64,000 bases of DNA from Patagioenas fasciata. Its lineage: Eukaryota > Chordata > Aves > Columbiformes > Columbidae. The first letter of the stretch is position 1. Every line of letters begins with the position of its first letter. The position numbers were made by a program, and so were the translations under genes. This document shows, one piece after another, positions 45,987 through 59,600 of this stretch. The notes beneath the pieces were generated by a model that saw only the letters and a program-made list of their open reading frames with translations, did not search any database and was not told the DNA's origin. The stretch is from the NCBI RefSeq assembly GCF_037038585.1, contig NC_092520.1:64541501-64605500 (forward strand), given 5' to 3'.

Positions 45987-48295
45987 TTAAGACGATGTAG
46001 GTGCTTATTACAGAGCTGTTCATATGACGTGAATGTTTTCTAATTGTATCAAACATTGTAATATAAGTGAACCATGCAAATTGCTTTATTTTATGGGCCT
46101 AGGAAAACCGAGGTGTGGGGGGGAGCCAAGTGAATGCTTTGCTTCTCACTGGAGATGTCATTCTTTGCAGTGCTAGAAGCAAGGCTCTTGTCACAGTTGA
46201 GTCAGCAGATACAAATTATCTTTGCTGTTGAATGGCAGTTTCATCTGCACAGTCCAAGGATATTATTCCTGTTTTTATTTTCTAAATCTCCAGTGTACAA
46301 TCCAAGGTTGCAAGGAGTGAGTACAGGGATGTTAGGTAAGGAAAGCTGAAAGCATCTGACAGTTTCCTTTTGGTTCTTATCAGTGTAATAGACCTTAGAT
46401 GAGACGAGGTCAAGGTGGGAAAGTGTGGCAGAACATAGATTTCAAAAGATGTTACTTTGCTTTCTTTTGGTTTCTGATAAATCTCTCAAATGGAGTTTGA
46501 GAGTTTAAAACGAGCAGCATTTGAGTGGTTTGGGGGAATTAATCTATATTACCTTTGTTTCAGGAGATCTTTCTAGTAAAGGCAACAATCAATAACAAGA
46601 GAAAGTCTATTGACTTTTCAATTACTTGCTAGTTTTCAGGCAGTTACCTGGTCATAGTTTTTAGGGAAGGAGGAGAAATAAAGAGAACAGATTGAAACTT
46701 AGGGTATTTACAGAGAGGCATAAAAAGAGAAGAAGGCCTAAGTTGGGAAGAAGGTAATGAGAAAACGAGGACTAGTTAAAAACTGAAAAAAAGAGTAGTG
46801 GTAGAAACTTAACTGGAAAAAAAGAAAAAAGAAAAATGCATAGAACAGATGTCATAATCTTAGACCTGACATGAAAGGAACCGAAAAGTGGCAAATAATT
46901 TAAAACTATATGGTTCTGATCTGTGAAAATGGTGGCACCACACCGATGATTAGAAAGGAAGGTCAAAAGCAGGAACAGAATGTTAGAGGAAATAACAGTC
47001 ATGAAATTGTTGAGGAAGTCTGTGGAAGCAGAAAGCATTGTAAGGAGATAGAAACTACGATTCCATTTAAGGAGGATTAAATTATGGTAAAGGTAATAAG
47101 AATGGTAATAAATGGCTCATTTGGGGGAAAAATTGACAGGGAAGGGGTGTGCTGTTACTTCTTCAACTTGCTGGCACTTTTTTGTGATCTGAAAAGTTGC
47201 AAAGTGTGTGTGTGTGTATGTATATATATATGAGAAAAGAAATTGAAAGAGAAGTGAACAGTCATCCCAGTGAGAGTTTTTCAAATTACATTGAGGAAAA
47301 GGAAAGGATACCTGTTCTTTCATGTGCATTTTTATTTTACATTAAACAAGATCATCTTGTTTGAGCTTGAACTTTTGTAGCTAAAAGAAATTAAGCTTGT
47401 GAAGGGAATATATGTACAAGGCATAAAATACTTTCTGCAGGCATTATTGATGCAGATGTTGTTCCCCATCCAATTATGGAAAGCAGTACATTGTTAGACA
47501 GCTTTATTTGCTGCAGAATCAATCACTGCCTGACTTGTATTACAGGTAAGAAATTAAAACCAGTTTTATGAAATGATGAGAGGAATTCCCAGGTGCAATA
47601 GCAATTACATCGTGGGAGACCATAAAGCAAAGGCTTAATAATTAATATATAATACATAGCAATTTTGAAAGGGAGAGGGCAAACTTGCTGTAGTTTATAT
47701 TCTGCACTTCGTTAATTTTTTATCAGTTAGACACTAGGACTTTACACTTGAATTGCTGGGTTTACCAGTCATATGGATATGGATGGAGGTATTGAGAGGA
47801 AGATACATCTCAAAGCAACTGCTGTGTTCTCTCTGCACTGATCCTGAAGACTTTCATTTAACATCATTAAGGGATAAGCCTGGAAACAAGAATTAATTGG
47901 ATAAAAAAACCATGGAGTCGATGGTGGTTTTGTGACGTATTATTATCTTCCCTTTGCCTGTTCTCCTGGCTGACCTCTCCCTTGCACAACTGATAGGGAA
48001 AAGGGCAGATGGTCTGGCACTGACCAGCACCCTGTCCTCTTCTCTGGTAATGCCTGTCTGTCCCCTCTGCTGCTTCAGGGGCACGGCCAACTGCCTGTTC
48101 AGTCAGGTGGCTGAGCTGATCAATGTCTCATTAAACTCAGGAATCTGGTTTTACTCATATTTACTTCTTAAATAATGTTGCTTCAGTGTCCTAACTGAAA
48201 GCCCATGCAGCCTGACAGGTTTTTCCCAGTTATATTGTTTGGTCTAAAATATCTCAAATGTTGGAACCAAATTTATCATTATTATATATATGTTC
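45987..48295. other. Intergenic sequence, partly purine-rich
   Basis: No gene or clear transposon seen. From about 46410 to 47130 the plus strand is strongly A/G-rich. A GT/AT microsatellite lies at 47204-47232. Confidence 0.7.
47204..47232 (+). repeat. (GT)n/(AT)n microsatellite
   Basis: Seven GT units, a short ATGTAT spacer and five TA units. Ordinary compound dinucleotide repeat between the two genes. Confidence 0.9.
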
Positions 48296-48599
48296 TGGTG
48301 TGTGAGAGTGTCACTCTCTTCTCCCTAGTGACAAGCAACAGGATGAGAGGAAATGGCCTCAAGTTGTGCCAGAGAGTGTTTAGATTGGATATTCGGAAAA
48401 ATTTGTTCCCGAAACGGATTGTCAGGCATTGGAACAGGCTGCCCAGGGAAGTGGTGGAGTCACCATCCCTGGAGGAGTTTAAAAGATGTGTAGATGAGGT
48501 TCTTAATGACATGGTTTAGAGGAGGACTTGACAGTTGTAGGTTAATGGTTGGACTTGATGATCTGAAAGGTCTCTTCCAACCATGAGAATTCTATGATG
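48296..48599 (+). mobile_element. CR1 LINE 3' end
   Basis: Starts in the last part of CR1 ORF2. Peptides [20 protein letters not shown] and [19 protein letters not shown] lie in one open frame at 48205-48519. It continues to the tail 'aggtctcttccaaccatgag' and 'attctatgatg'. Same subfamily type as the copies at 27771 and 45005. Confidence 0.92.
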
Positions 48600-49744
48600 T
48601 CTAAGGAACTGGAGACTTGCAATGAGAGTGTTTAAAAGACTGATAAATGAGGCCAATTTTTAACTTGAAAACAGAACTATTAGGTTCATTCACAACACAC
48701 TTTGTGCTAGTGGTTAGTTCTTGCATATTATCAGTTATTATCACTTCTTATGTAAAACTGGTGTTTAACACTTTACAGTTAATCAGCTGTGGTGTGGAGC
48801 TGCTGGCCCTGATGGTTGAGGTCCTTTTTAGTCTCCAAGGTCAAGGTGATCAGGCTGGAGAGCTCCTCCCCCAGAGGAGGTGTCTGTCTTCATTGCCACT
48901 GTTTGTATTTTCTATGTCTTGTCCCCCCCCACCCTTGCCTAAAGGGGGATTTCAGCTACTCCTTCACTTAGTTTTGCTTTTACCAATCACCCCTCTTGTG
49001 CCTTGGGCAGGATGTTTTCCTTCACTTGAGCTTATTTTGATCTTTATCTTGTAACTTCTGTCACTTGGGTGTCTCCAAAGTGTGACTGTGCAAACCTGGC
49101 TTTGCTGCTTTGATGGTGACATTTGCTCAGTGCATGAAATGTGTGTAAATGGTGTTGGGCTGTGCCATTGCAGTATTACAAAATAATGGCATGCTGGTTA
49201 TTCTGCTGTTTAAGTGTGCTTATATTTGGGTTCCAGGCAAGATAATATTTGGGCTTTCTTACTTCGATTGTGCTAGCCACAAACCTTGCTCTGTGTTGTT
49301 ATTACTATTATTTTTAATTTCAGTAAAGAAAGAAAATCATGTCAGATGGCTGAAAGTTAAAGAGAAATCTAAATTCAGAGTGACAATCTTTGTACTTAAA
49401 GAACTAGATCCAGTGGACATGCATACGCTATTTTTTTTAACCTCAGAAGGCATCATCCTTTGGTCAGTGCTTCAGTATTCTTTCAGTGTATTTATCCCAT
49501 CAAAGGTCTTTCTGTGAAGTCAGTCTGGGCTGTCAATCTGAAGCTGAGGCTGTGCAGACACCCAGCCCATGGGAAATTTAAGCATCTCCTTGTGTTGTGC
49601 TGGAGTGTTAAAGAAGATGTGAGTTTGTCATACTGCATTGCCCCATTCAAACATGAAAATTGTAGATGCTAAACCAAATACAGTCAAGCAGACAATCTTC
49701 TGATGCTGGAGACACCAAAGGAAGAGTTCTCAGTTTTCTTGGCA
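48600..49744. other. Intergenic sequence between CR1 copies
   Basis: About 1.1 kb in which I recognise no gene, RNA or repeat. Chance open frames of 122-135 codons occur at 48647-49054 and 49149-49517 but lack similarity to known families. Confidence 0.65.
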
Positions 49745-52156
49745 ATCACAGAATGTTAGGGATTGGAAGGGGCCTCAAAATATCATCTAGTCCAATCCCG
49801 CTGCCGGAGCAGGAACACCCAGATGAGGTTACACAGGAATGTGTCCTGGCGGGTTTTGAATGGCTCCAGAGAAGGAGACTCCACAACCCCCCTGGGCAGC
49901 CTGTTCCAGTGTCTGTCACCTTCACTATGAAGAAGTTTCTTCTCATATTTAAGTGGAACCTCCTGTGTTCCAGTTTGTATGCATTGCCCCTTGTCCTGTC
50001 ATTGGTGGTCACCGAGAAGAGCCTGGCTCCATCCTCATGACACTCACCCTTTATATATTTGTAAACATTAATGAGGTCACCCCTCAGTCTCCTCCAAGCT
50101 ACAGAGACTCAGCTCCATCAGCCTTTCCTCACAAGGGAGATGCTCTACTCCCTTAATCATCTTAGTGTCTCCATGTGGGACTTTCTCCAGCAGTTGCCTG
50201 TCCCTCTTGAACTGAGGGGCCCAGAACTGGACACAATATTCCAGGTGTGGTCTCACTAGGGCAGAGTAGAGGGAGGGGAGAACCTCTCTCGACCTACTAA
50301 CCACCCCCCTTCTAATATACCCCAGGGTGCCGTTGGCCTTCCTGGCCACAAGGGCACAGTGCTGGCTCATGGTCTCCTGATGTCCACCAGGACCCCCAGG
50401 TCCCTTTCCCCTACACTGCTCTCTAATAGGTCATTCCCCAACTTATACTGGAACCTGGGGTTGTTCCTGCCCAGGTACAAGACTCTACACTTGCCCTTGT
50501 TACGTTTCATTAAATTTTTCCCTGTCCAACTCTCCAGCCTGTCCAGGTCTCACTGGATGGCAGCACAGCCTCCTGACGTGTCAGCCACTTCTCCCAGCTT
50601 GGTGTCATCAGCAAACTTGCTGATAGTGTACTTTAGTCCCTAACCCACGTCGATGAATATATTGAATAGTACTGGTCCCAGTACCAACCCTTGAGGCACT
50701 CCACTAGATACAGGACTCCAACTAGACTCTGCCCCATTGACCACAACTCTTTGGCTTCTTTCCTTCAGCCAGTTTGCAGTCCACCTCACTAACTGATCAT
50801 CAAGACCACGCTTCCTCAGTTTAGCAGTGAGAATGCTGTGCGAGACTGTGTCAAATGCTTTACTGAAAGCAAGATGACCAGATTCACTGCTTTGCCATCA
50901 TCTATCCATCTGGTTATGTCCTCATAAAAGTCTATGAGGTTGGTCAAGCATGACTTACCATTGGTGAAGCCATGTTGACTGCCCTTATATAACTCTCTTA
51001 TCCTTGATATACCTTGAGATGGTACCAATAATAAGTTGTTCCATCACCTTCCCAGGGATGGAGGTGAGGCTGACTGGTCTATAGTTAGCTGGGTCCTTCT
51101 TGCCCTTTTTGAAGACTGGAGTGATATTTACTTTCTTCCAGTCCTCAAGTACCTCTCCATCTAGGTGCCTCCCTACATCCTCTGACAGCAGTCTTATATT
51201 CTTCCCAAGTGGCCAGCCCCTCCTTCCATGATCTGTAAACTCTTCTCTTCCACTTCCAGTTCCCTGTTTAGCCACGCAGGTCTCCTGGCTCCCTTCCTTG
51301 ACTTCCTACATGTTGGGATGCTCTGATCTTGAGCTTGGTAGAAGCAGTCCTTAAATGCTAACCAACTATCTTGGGCCCCTTTACCTTCAAGTACTCTGTC
51401 CCATGGGATTTCCCCAAGCAATTGCTTGAAAAGGCCAAAGTTCACTCTACTGAAGTCCGGGGTTGTGATTCTGCTAGCTGTTCTATTCCTGCCACACGAG
51501 ATCCTGAACTCCACTGCAACCGAGGCAGCTCTCAACATTTACTGTTTCAACCAGACCCTCCTTGTTAGTGAGAATGAGGTCCAGCAGCGTTCTTCTCCTG
51601 GTCGGCTCCTCCACCTGCATCAGGAAGTTATCGTCAAGGCACTGGAGGAACTTCCTGTACTGTGGATGGCTACTGGGTCCTTCCAGCAAACATCAGGAAG
51701 TTAAAATCCTCCACCACAACCAGGGCCTGTGACTGTGAGACCACTCTCAGCTGCCTGTAGAAGACCTCATCAACTTCCTCACCCTGATCTGGTGACCTGT
51801 AATAGACACACACAACAGTATCACCCCTGCCAGCCTGCCCCTTAATTCTCACCCATAGACTCTCAACTCACCGCTCATCCATGCCTGGAAAATACTCAAT
51901 ACATTGTAGCTGCTCTCTCACATAGAGAGCAACTCCACCACCATGCCTGGCTGGCCTGTCTTTCCTGAAAAGGACATAGCCATCCATGACCACATTCCAG
52001 TCATGTGAGCTCTCCCACCATATTTCTGTAATTGGCACCAGGTCATAATCTTCTGCTCAAACACAGGTTTCTAACTCCTGCTTATTCCCCATGCTGCTTG
52101 CATTGGTGTACAGGCATTTCAGAAAGTGAGCCGAGGACACCGATTTCACCCTAGGG
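49745..52156 (-). mobile_element. Long CR1 LINE with endonuclease and reverse transcriptase remnants
   Basis: A 2.4 kb CR1 in reverse orientation. Read on the minus strand it starts near the N-terminus of ORF2 (KCLYTNASSMGNK at about 52120-52080). It continues with endonuclease segments (ITEIWW, DGYVLFRKDRPARHGGGVAL, VVCVYYRSPDQGEEVDE), the reverse transcriptase ([30 protein letters not shown]), the C-terminal ORF2 region ([10 protein letters not shown]) and a 3' UTR ending in 'aatccctaacattctgtgat'. Frameshifts and stops break it into at least seven open pieces, so it cannot be active. It is the largest repeat in the window. Confidence 0.92.
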
Positions 52157-53110
52157 GGATGGAAAAATGGGCAATATTTAAACTTTATAGACAACCTTAA
52201 ATTACTTTTGAGCATGAATTAGTATATTATAAAAAATATTTTATTATTTAATTGTTTTCCATATTATTTTGAAAAGATGTCCAGGAGGAGACCTGTGTCC
52301 CAACAAGGATGTAAAATTGATTTTCATTCAGTCTCTTAAAGGCAAAGTCCCACTATTAAAATTGAAACATGAAGTGCAAAGGGGTGGGGGAAAAAATCTT
52401 CTATGAGAATGCATTTTCTTATTGTTTCTGAAATGCAGAATGCCCAACTTTTTTAAGAAAGGCTTAAATGCCATTTTTTGTTTTGAAGGGGAAATATTCA
52501 CCTTCAACTAGGTTGTTTCTGCAAACTGGCTGTCTGAATGCCACTGTAGTAAATGGGATTCACCTGTTGTATCTTCCCACTTCCTAAAATGTCCGGGCAG
52601 TGAAGGTGTAAAATTTCTTCTCTTGAATAGATTTTTTTCTGTGCAATGTTTATCCTGGACTTAATGGAAGTAACCCAAAACTCATCATTGCATTTAAGGG
52701 CTATTCTACTGAAAAAAAAACAACAAACAAATAAAACCAAGCAAACAGAAAAAAACCACAACAAATTCTCAATAGTTAAGTGAACACAGTTGACCTGGAT
52801 GTAACTGGATGTTACAGTCCTACTGGTCATTTTTATTATACAGAAGTTGTTAAGTGGTACAATAGAATCTGTAAGCTAGAGGCCAAATTTCAAGTTCACT
52901 TCTTTCATGGTCATTAATTTGTCAACTAAAAAAATCTCAGTTGGCTGACAAGTACAAAAAAAAACCCCAATACATTCAGATACAGGTAATTTGAATATAC
53001 TTTTATAATTGATACACCGTATACAAAATAGACTGAGAATTTTATATTAACTTGCTAGTATTTCAAATTATTGATTTCTATTCTAGCTCATTATTTCTCA
53101 GTATCCAAGA
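52157..53110. other. Intergenic sequence upstream of the ATP4B gene end
   Basis: AT-rich. No gene recognised. Plus-strand TTTATT at 52832-52837 would be an additional distal minus-strand AATAAA for ATP4B, which seems less likely than the one at 53132. Confidence 0.65.
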
Positions 53111-53489
53111 TGTAGTATCATACATCAATTATTTATTATGGTTTCAAAAGTGACTGAAAATGATCTTTTGGTTCTATACTTATTTTCTTTGAAGGCATAG
53201 CTGTGCATGTTGGCAAAAAGCTTGTTTTGTACAAATATTTGCATGAAGGCAGCAGAATACCATACCCAGGGAATAGGAAGTTATGTACATTGAGATAATC
53301 CTCCTTCACACACTGCAAGTGGTATCTTGATTTTTATCTATACGGGTCATCTTTCAGCAGAAAAATGTCTCTTTTGCACTGTAATTTGTGTAGATTTATA
53401 TGGAGATCATAGAAAATAAATACAGGTGAATGTGATAATAGGTAAGTTCACTCTTCGCATATGTTTCTCAGTAGTGTCTCGGTTGCGGC
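53110..53489 (-). other. ATP4B: ATP4B 3' UTR
   Basis: About 370 nt from the TGA to just beyond the AATAAA at 53132-53137 on the minus strand. No further features recognised. Confidence 0.65.
53132..53137 (-). terminator. ATP4B: Poly(A) signal AATAAA of ATP4B
   Basis: Plus-strand TTTATT, giving minus-strand AATAAA about 355 nt after the stop codon. The first canonical hexamer on the minus strand that I find downstream of the gene. Cleavage is inferred near 53110-53120. Confidence 0.6.
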
Positions 53490-53651
53490 TCAGTCTTCTA
53501 TTTTCAGTTTAAATTCCACTTTTCCTTCATACGGATCGTGAACGTTATCGAAGGTAATTCCAGCTCCAATGATTTTGCATACTATTTTAACTTCTACATT
53601 CCTCGTGATGTTGAGAAATTTCACAGCCACCAAAGGATTGCTGTAGCTGGG
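53490..53651 (-). CDS. ATP4B: ATP4B coding exon 7 (residues 236-288), C-terminus
   Basis: The acceptor is CCCTCCCAG. It encodes [40 protein letters not shown] and [13 protein letters not shown], then TGA. It carries Cys260 and an added sequon N249 (NIT, where the human protein has NIP). Confidence 0.97.
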   Translation of the reverse strand, partial: PSYSNPLVAVKFLNITRNVEVKIVCKIIGAGITFDNVHDPYEGKVEFKLKIED

Positions 53652-56600
53652 CTGGGAGGGGAAAGAAGTAATTTTACACCACCAAAATAAAGTCTTAAAA
53701 TTATCCTTCTCTCCAGTTCTCGTAAGATTGCAGCAGTGCTGCACACATTTAACCTTATACGAAGGTAAAGTATATTCAGGACTACCCACCTGTGCCTTTT
53801 TCCCGTAGTACGGGAAGTAGTGCAGGTTGAAGGTGCCATTCACGGGGTAGTAATCCACCTCCAGCGGATGAGACTCGTCACCCTGTGCAGCAAGTAAGAA
53901 GCTTTTGTTGGCTGGGCAGTTGTAAGCCAACCCTGGGCAAGTGTTTTACTGCTGCAAAAACCTGTGCAGTGTGCATTAAAATTCAAGTTCAGCTGTCAGT
54001 GCAGCACCACTGTTATTTTTCAAATAAAAGTGGAAATCTGCTGTTACTATTGCTAAGGAAAAGGGGCAAGTGTTCTCTTATCACAGAATGTTAGGGATTG
54101 GAAGGGACCCCAAAAGATCATCTAGTCCAATCCCCCTGCCAGAGCAGGAACACCCAGATGAGGTTACACAGGAATGTGTCCAGGCGGGTTTTGAATGTCT
54201 CCAGAGAAGGAGACTCCACAACCCCCCTGGGCAGCCTGTTCCAGTGTTCTTATAGCAGCTCAGTGAATGGGGACCTGCTGAAATGAGTAGAGAGGCTGAA
54301 GTTGCTGCTCTGATGCGTGAACTTCACTAGTGGGAGCTGGAAGCAAACAGCAAATGTTCTTCTCTGCAGCACACAAAACCAAATTTTCAAGTGATTTAAA
54401 ATAAAGCAAGCATTTTTTTGTTGTTCTTAGGATGTCTGCTGGTGCAAGAATGGGCACAGAACTGAAAATATTCTTGGTATTTGGCCAGAATGATGTGATT
54501 TCCAGAGCTACAGGGTAGTTTTTTCTGGTCGCAACTGCACTTCACTTGCTGTAAGATTTGCAGTGCTTCGAATTTTTGAGACTCAGACTTCATACACCTA
54601 CCACATATGTGCAGTCCACTCTTGGTGCGGTGCCGTTGCCAGGGAGAAATTTGATAATCTGAAATAGAAAGCACACATTTGGTCATCTTGGAAGTTGTTT
54701 GGGGATAAAAGTTAGCAAACAATTGAGCTTCAAAGGATGCTTAATGTGTGTCTGCATAAGACACTGGCAAACAGATCAGCTCATCTTACGTACCTGGGTG
54801 AAACACCATGTTGTAGCTGGGTATTTAGAACCACAGGAGACCTTATTGTGGCCTTTCAGTAGTTAAAAGAGTCAGGGACAGACTTTTTAGCAGGGGCTTT
54901 TTATGACAGGATGAGGGGTAATGGTTTTAAACTGAAAGGGGAAATTCGGGCTGGACAGGAGGAAGAAATTTTTTACAGTGAGGGTGGTGAAACACTGGCC
55001 CAGTTTTCCCGGAGAGGTGGGAGATGCCCCATCCCTGGAGACATTCCAGGCCAGGCTGGACGGGGCTCTGAGCAACCTGATGTAGTTGCAGATGTCCCTG
55101 CTCATTGCAGGGGGTTGGACTAGGTGACCTTTGAAGGTCCCTTCCAACCCAAACTATTCTATGATTTTATGATTCTATGTCCTGAAAAATCAAAGAATGG
55201 AAGGCTCCCTTTTTTGATCTCAAAAAAAAATGAAAGTGTTGACAGTTTTTACTGAAGGAACATCCACCAAGTTTTAATTTTGTTTTGCAGGTTCTGCTAA
55301 GGCTTTTCTTTGCAGCCTGGAGAAATAAGATGTGCAAGTATCACCTCTCTCCAAAGCAGTTCAGTTACTGTCACATCGTAACACCTCAGCTGAAAGCACA
55401 CGATCACAGTATCACAGAATGACACTGTTTTATGTCCTAATTTGTTGGATGGGAGCACTATGGTGATGTTAATGAAACTAAACCAAACCCAAAGCCTTAG
55501 AGAATCAGTTTCAAGGTCACTTTACCCTGCATTACTTTCCTAGGGATGGTGACCAAGTCTTGCTATTTCTCTGATAATTCTGGAGGTCTCTTGGAAAAAG
55601 CTCATGAACTTTTCTTCCCAGTACAAAACAGAGATTAGAGCCCATGGCAGCAGATGATACAGCAGCTCCCCAGTAGAGACTCGAGCTATCAGAGGGTTTT
55701 TGGTGAATTCTTTCTTGCTCAGCATCTCGCATTTATACTTACCCTGTTCATTTTTATAATAAAACATGGTTTTCCTTCTGGATATCCAAAAGTAGGATCT
55801 GTGATGCCCGAGCAGTTTTGAAGCATATCTGAGGTAAATTTGCAGGATAGTTTTGTTTTATTTGGGCCGTCAAAGGTCTCCTGGAAGAAGTATGTGTCAC
55901 TGGTGCAGTTGATGTTCAGATGCTGAGCAGCTGGCGTGTATGCTAGATATGTGAAGGAAGAAAGATAAATTCCCCTCTGAAGTTTTCCATATATGTTATA
56001 TATTCTAATATCAAGCTGAAGGTTATACCATGGGAGACTGTACTTCAAGTGAAGTTGGATTTAGATGGAATGAGGAAAGTTTCATATAAAGTCAATTTCA
56101 AATATAATTTTTTCAATATGTTGTTAGGGAATAGATGCCTAACGATGTGTGTGAGAATCACAGAAATATGCTATTAAGGCTCACAAGGAACATAAACATA
56201 TTTAGATAAGAGCAAGCGAAGGGAGCACCTAGCCTACATTGACTGTGCTCTCTGCTGGCACTATGCAATGGCTTCTCAAGTCTTACTACAGTACTTTGAT
56301 ATTTGTAGTCATGGACAGTATGAGACTAGTTTTGAAGACCTTTTTTACCCTATTTCTTCAAGCTTTCTAATAGCCTATGTTATTAACGCTATTCAGGATT
56401 TTTTAAAAAAATAGTTACAGCTCTGAAGCAGGGTTCTGCATTCAATAGACATGTTTACACGTTTGGTTTATAGGTTCATGAAGTTACTTCCCCCTCCCTT
56501 TCAGAAGAGGCATTTTCCACTCAAAATTTGTGATTTCAGAAGGACAAATAGAAAGTAGAAACACTGACTTAAGGTCCTCAGGCTTACTACGGGAAATGTG

Positions 56601-59600
56601 ACAGCATGTTTCTTCAATATAATGCAGGAAATCTCATTTTTACCTTCCAGAAAAGTTCGAAGAGTTGTCACTAAACCTTCCCAGGTTTTGTTGTCAGATA
56701 CGTTGTAATAAATTCGTAGTCCTCTGTCCCCATAAACGTCGGGTCGTAAAGTTACACCTTTGCGGGGGGAAGAAAAGGGAAGGCAAAGCAGAGGAGAGGT
56801 GCCAGGCACAAAATTATTTATTTAAATGGACAATGGTGATTGTGCTGCGTCAAGACTCGTAAGTGTAGGAGGTCCCCAGGCTTTGCTGGGGAGGATTTAA
56901 CCACATTTAGAAATGTTCTCAGGTCTCAGTTGTTTAACCAAAAACCTAAAGCCTCCACTGCTGCTTAACTTTTTTCATGTATGTCCGTGTTGTTACCAGA
57001 ACAGCTTGTGAAATCATTCCAACGATTGCACTGGATTTGCCCAGGACTAGTTAAAAATAACGGTGATGCTAGTCATGTCAAGTTAAAGAAACAGATCATA
57101 CTGCAGTGGGAGAAACAGGCTTTGGAAGAGCCAGGTTTAATATTTTACAGGAAGTATTTTGCCAGCAAACATGGAACTTCCTGAATATTGGGAAAAGAAA
57201 CTTCAATATTCAGCAAAAGGCAAACAGAATACTTTCTAGGGCTATGCCTAGAAAACGCGGGTTTTTTCCTTCCGATTGTAAGAACGAGCCATTAGGGGCT
57301 GAAGTTTTAGCAGTACATACAGATGATCTCTCAGTGATATGATCTCATCCCTCCCCAGTCTCACTTCATGTCCCACAAATTTTTATTTCTAATCCCACGT
57401 GTCTTTGTCTTATTTTTACGTGCTGGGCGGCTGGCGCAGCACATCCCACCAGGGAGGGATTCTTGCTCTCCAAAGGAACTTTCCATGCTGCTGGTAAGTG
57501 TGGAAATACCCACCGCAGGCTGCTCACCCCAGTGCCCTTTGGTCTTTCTGGGCACCCCGAAACCCTTGCGGGGCTGGAGCAGAAACCAGGGTTTCCCCAG
57601 GGCCTGACCGCTGCCCATGAGGAGTGGAGGTGTATATTTATATAGAAATTATATAGATAATACGCTAATATATAATACATACAAATATAAAAAATATATT
57701 AAGATGAATATAAATATATAAAATTACTATAAATGTATGAAAATACATGTGCCATTTTTTTTTTTTTTTAGCCTAAAAGTGTTTTCAGGAGGAGGTTAAA
57801 CTTTGCAGGGATCGTTTGGGGAGAATCTACCTGATTTATTCCACATCTGTCCCCCCCATGCCCAGGCTCTGCCGATGTCACCCAACCCAGCCATGTGCAG
57901 TGGTGGCAGTACCTGGAGATTTCAGCTGATCTTGGTAATCCGGCTCATATGGATTCACTGTCCTCATTAAACAATAAATGGAGAGTGCGAACAGCCCTGA
58001 CATCACCACATAGAAAGCCAGGTAGTACAGGCTGATCCACACTGCGGAAAGAAATGAAGGCAAAATCTAATTTTTCAAGCAAGGCAGTGTGGTGATCGCT
58101 CCGTGGCTGGGACCGTCCCAGCAGCAGTGGCCATCTCCTTTCTGCCCTTGGGCCCGGGGAGGTTTTTCCTGTAAAGGGACTGGTGTTTTAGATCATCTTT
58201 TTTACACTCAAAAGAATATTCTTCTAGAAAAATGTGGCTGCAAATTTTTCAGTTTTACAAGGCTTTTTGAAGTAGTTGGTGCTTGGCTCAGATTTTTTAA
58301 AGGTTAAAAGATTGAGTGGCTTCTTGAAGTAACTTCACGTATTAAGATCATTTGTCTGCTTATTAGACATGGACTAAGTGACACAGACTAGGTATTTCTT
58401 TGAGAAAAACAAGTTACTCCTTGTCTTCAAGGCCAGGCTGGACAGGGCTCTGAGCAACCTGATCTAGTTGCAGATGTCCCTGCTCATTGCAGGGGGTTGG
58501 ATTGTGGTGGCCTTTGAAAGTCCCTTCCAACCCAAACTATTCTATGATGATTTGGATGACAGATGTCAGTATTTCAGGTGTGTTGATTTTAGATCTGTAT
58601 CACCTCACTGCCTTTTACACCTTCAGCAAAATGTGTCATCTTGGTATTTTACTCTGGTGTGAGCTGTAGAGCAGCGCCCTGTTCCTGTCTGTGTGTGAAT
58701 ATCATGTCTTACAGGCAGCTCGTGTCCCACAAGCTGTCCGTGAGTGTTTGGGGGGGGCCACCAGAAACTGCTCCCTGTGATCATTGGTGTTTTGTAGCAC
58801 CTTTTTCTCTCCAAAGTGGAAAGGCTCACATTTTGGTTCAATTTTCTATAAAATCGTGGTTTTAAGAAGGGCTGATAAGCTACATTCATGAGTTTCACAG
58901 CAGAAAAACTCATTTGGAAACTTGCAGCTATTCTTAATGGTCTGTGGGAAGAGCAGGGACCTTCCTTAGAATGGTCAGGGCTGCCCTTCCTAGAACATAG
59001 AACAGAAAATACATCGTTCTCGTAGACACAAGTTTGCATTAGCATGCAGTGATAAGATCTACTGAGCAGACAGTAATTTAGAAACAAATTTCACAAAAGC
59101 AAAACATGTTCCCAAATAATTGGAAAAAACATTGATTAAGCAAAATTCTCAATGTACCAGAGCCCTCTACAGCCAGCAACGTTGGAATCATACTTTAACC
59201 ATCCCCCTTAGCTTTTAATAAGTTAATGTGTCAAGTTTTCTCCTTTTGAAATATTTGGTCCAAATTTGGTTTAAATTCTTCTTACCTTTTTAGGAACTGT
59301 GATACTTGGATCAGTGTTTTGATCTGATTGACTCAACTTATAGGGCCACCCTAAAAGTAGCTCAGAAGCATATATGAAAACTGATGTTTTCAACAATTAC
59401 AACAGATCTACCACCACATTATGTCCTATTAATTAGGATGACCCCCTCCGTATCCTGTCCCCCGCCCCCCCCCATTTTTTAAGCTTACCAGAAGGAAGAG
59501 AAGACTCTTGCATGTGAACACCTACCCCAGTTAATTAAGGACCTTCCCATAAAGAGCTTTGTTTCTGGATTCCAGACAAAACGACGGAAATTTTCCATCC

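Noticed and set aside
53415-53420. AATAAA on the plus strand just beyond the ATP4B stop
   Set aside because: It is on the wrong strand for ATP4B and lies 9 kb beyond the end of TFDP1.
56245-56258. Second CTCF-like site on the minus strand in ATP4B intron 3
   Set aside because: One core G is replaced by A in the GGC block, a position that is normally invariant, so it is too weak to call.
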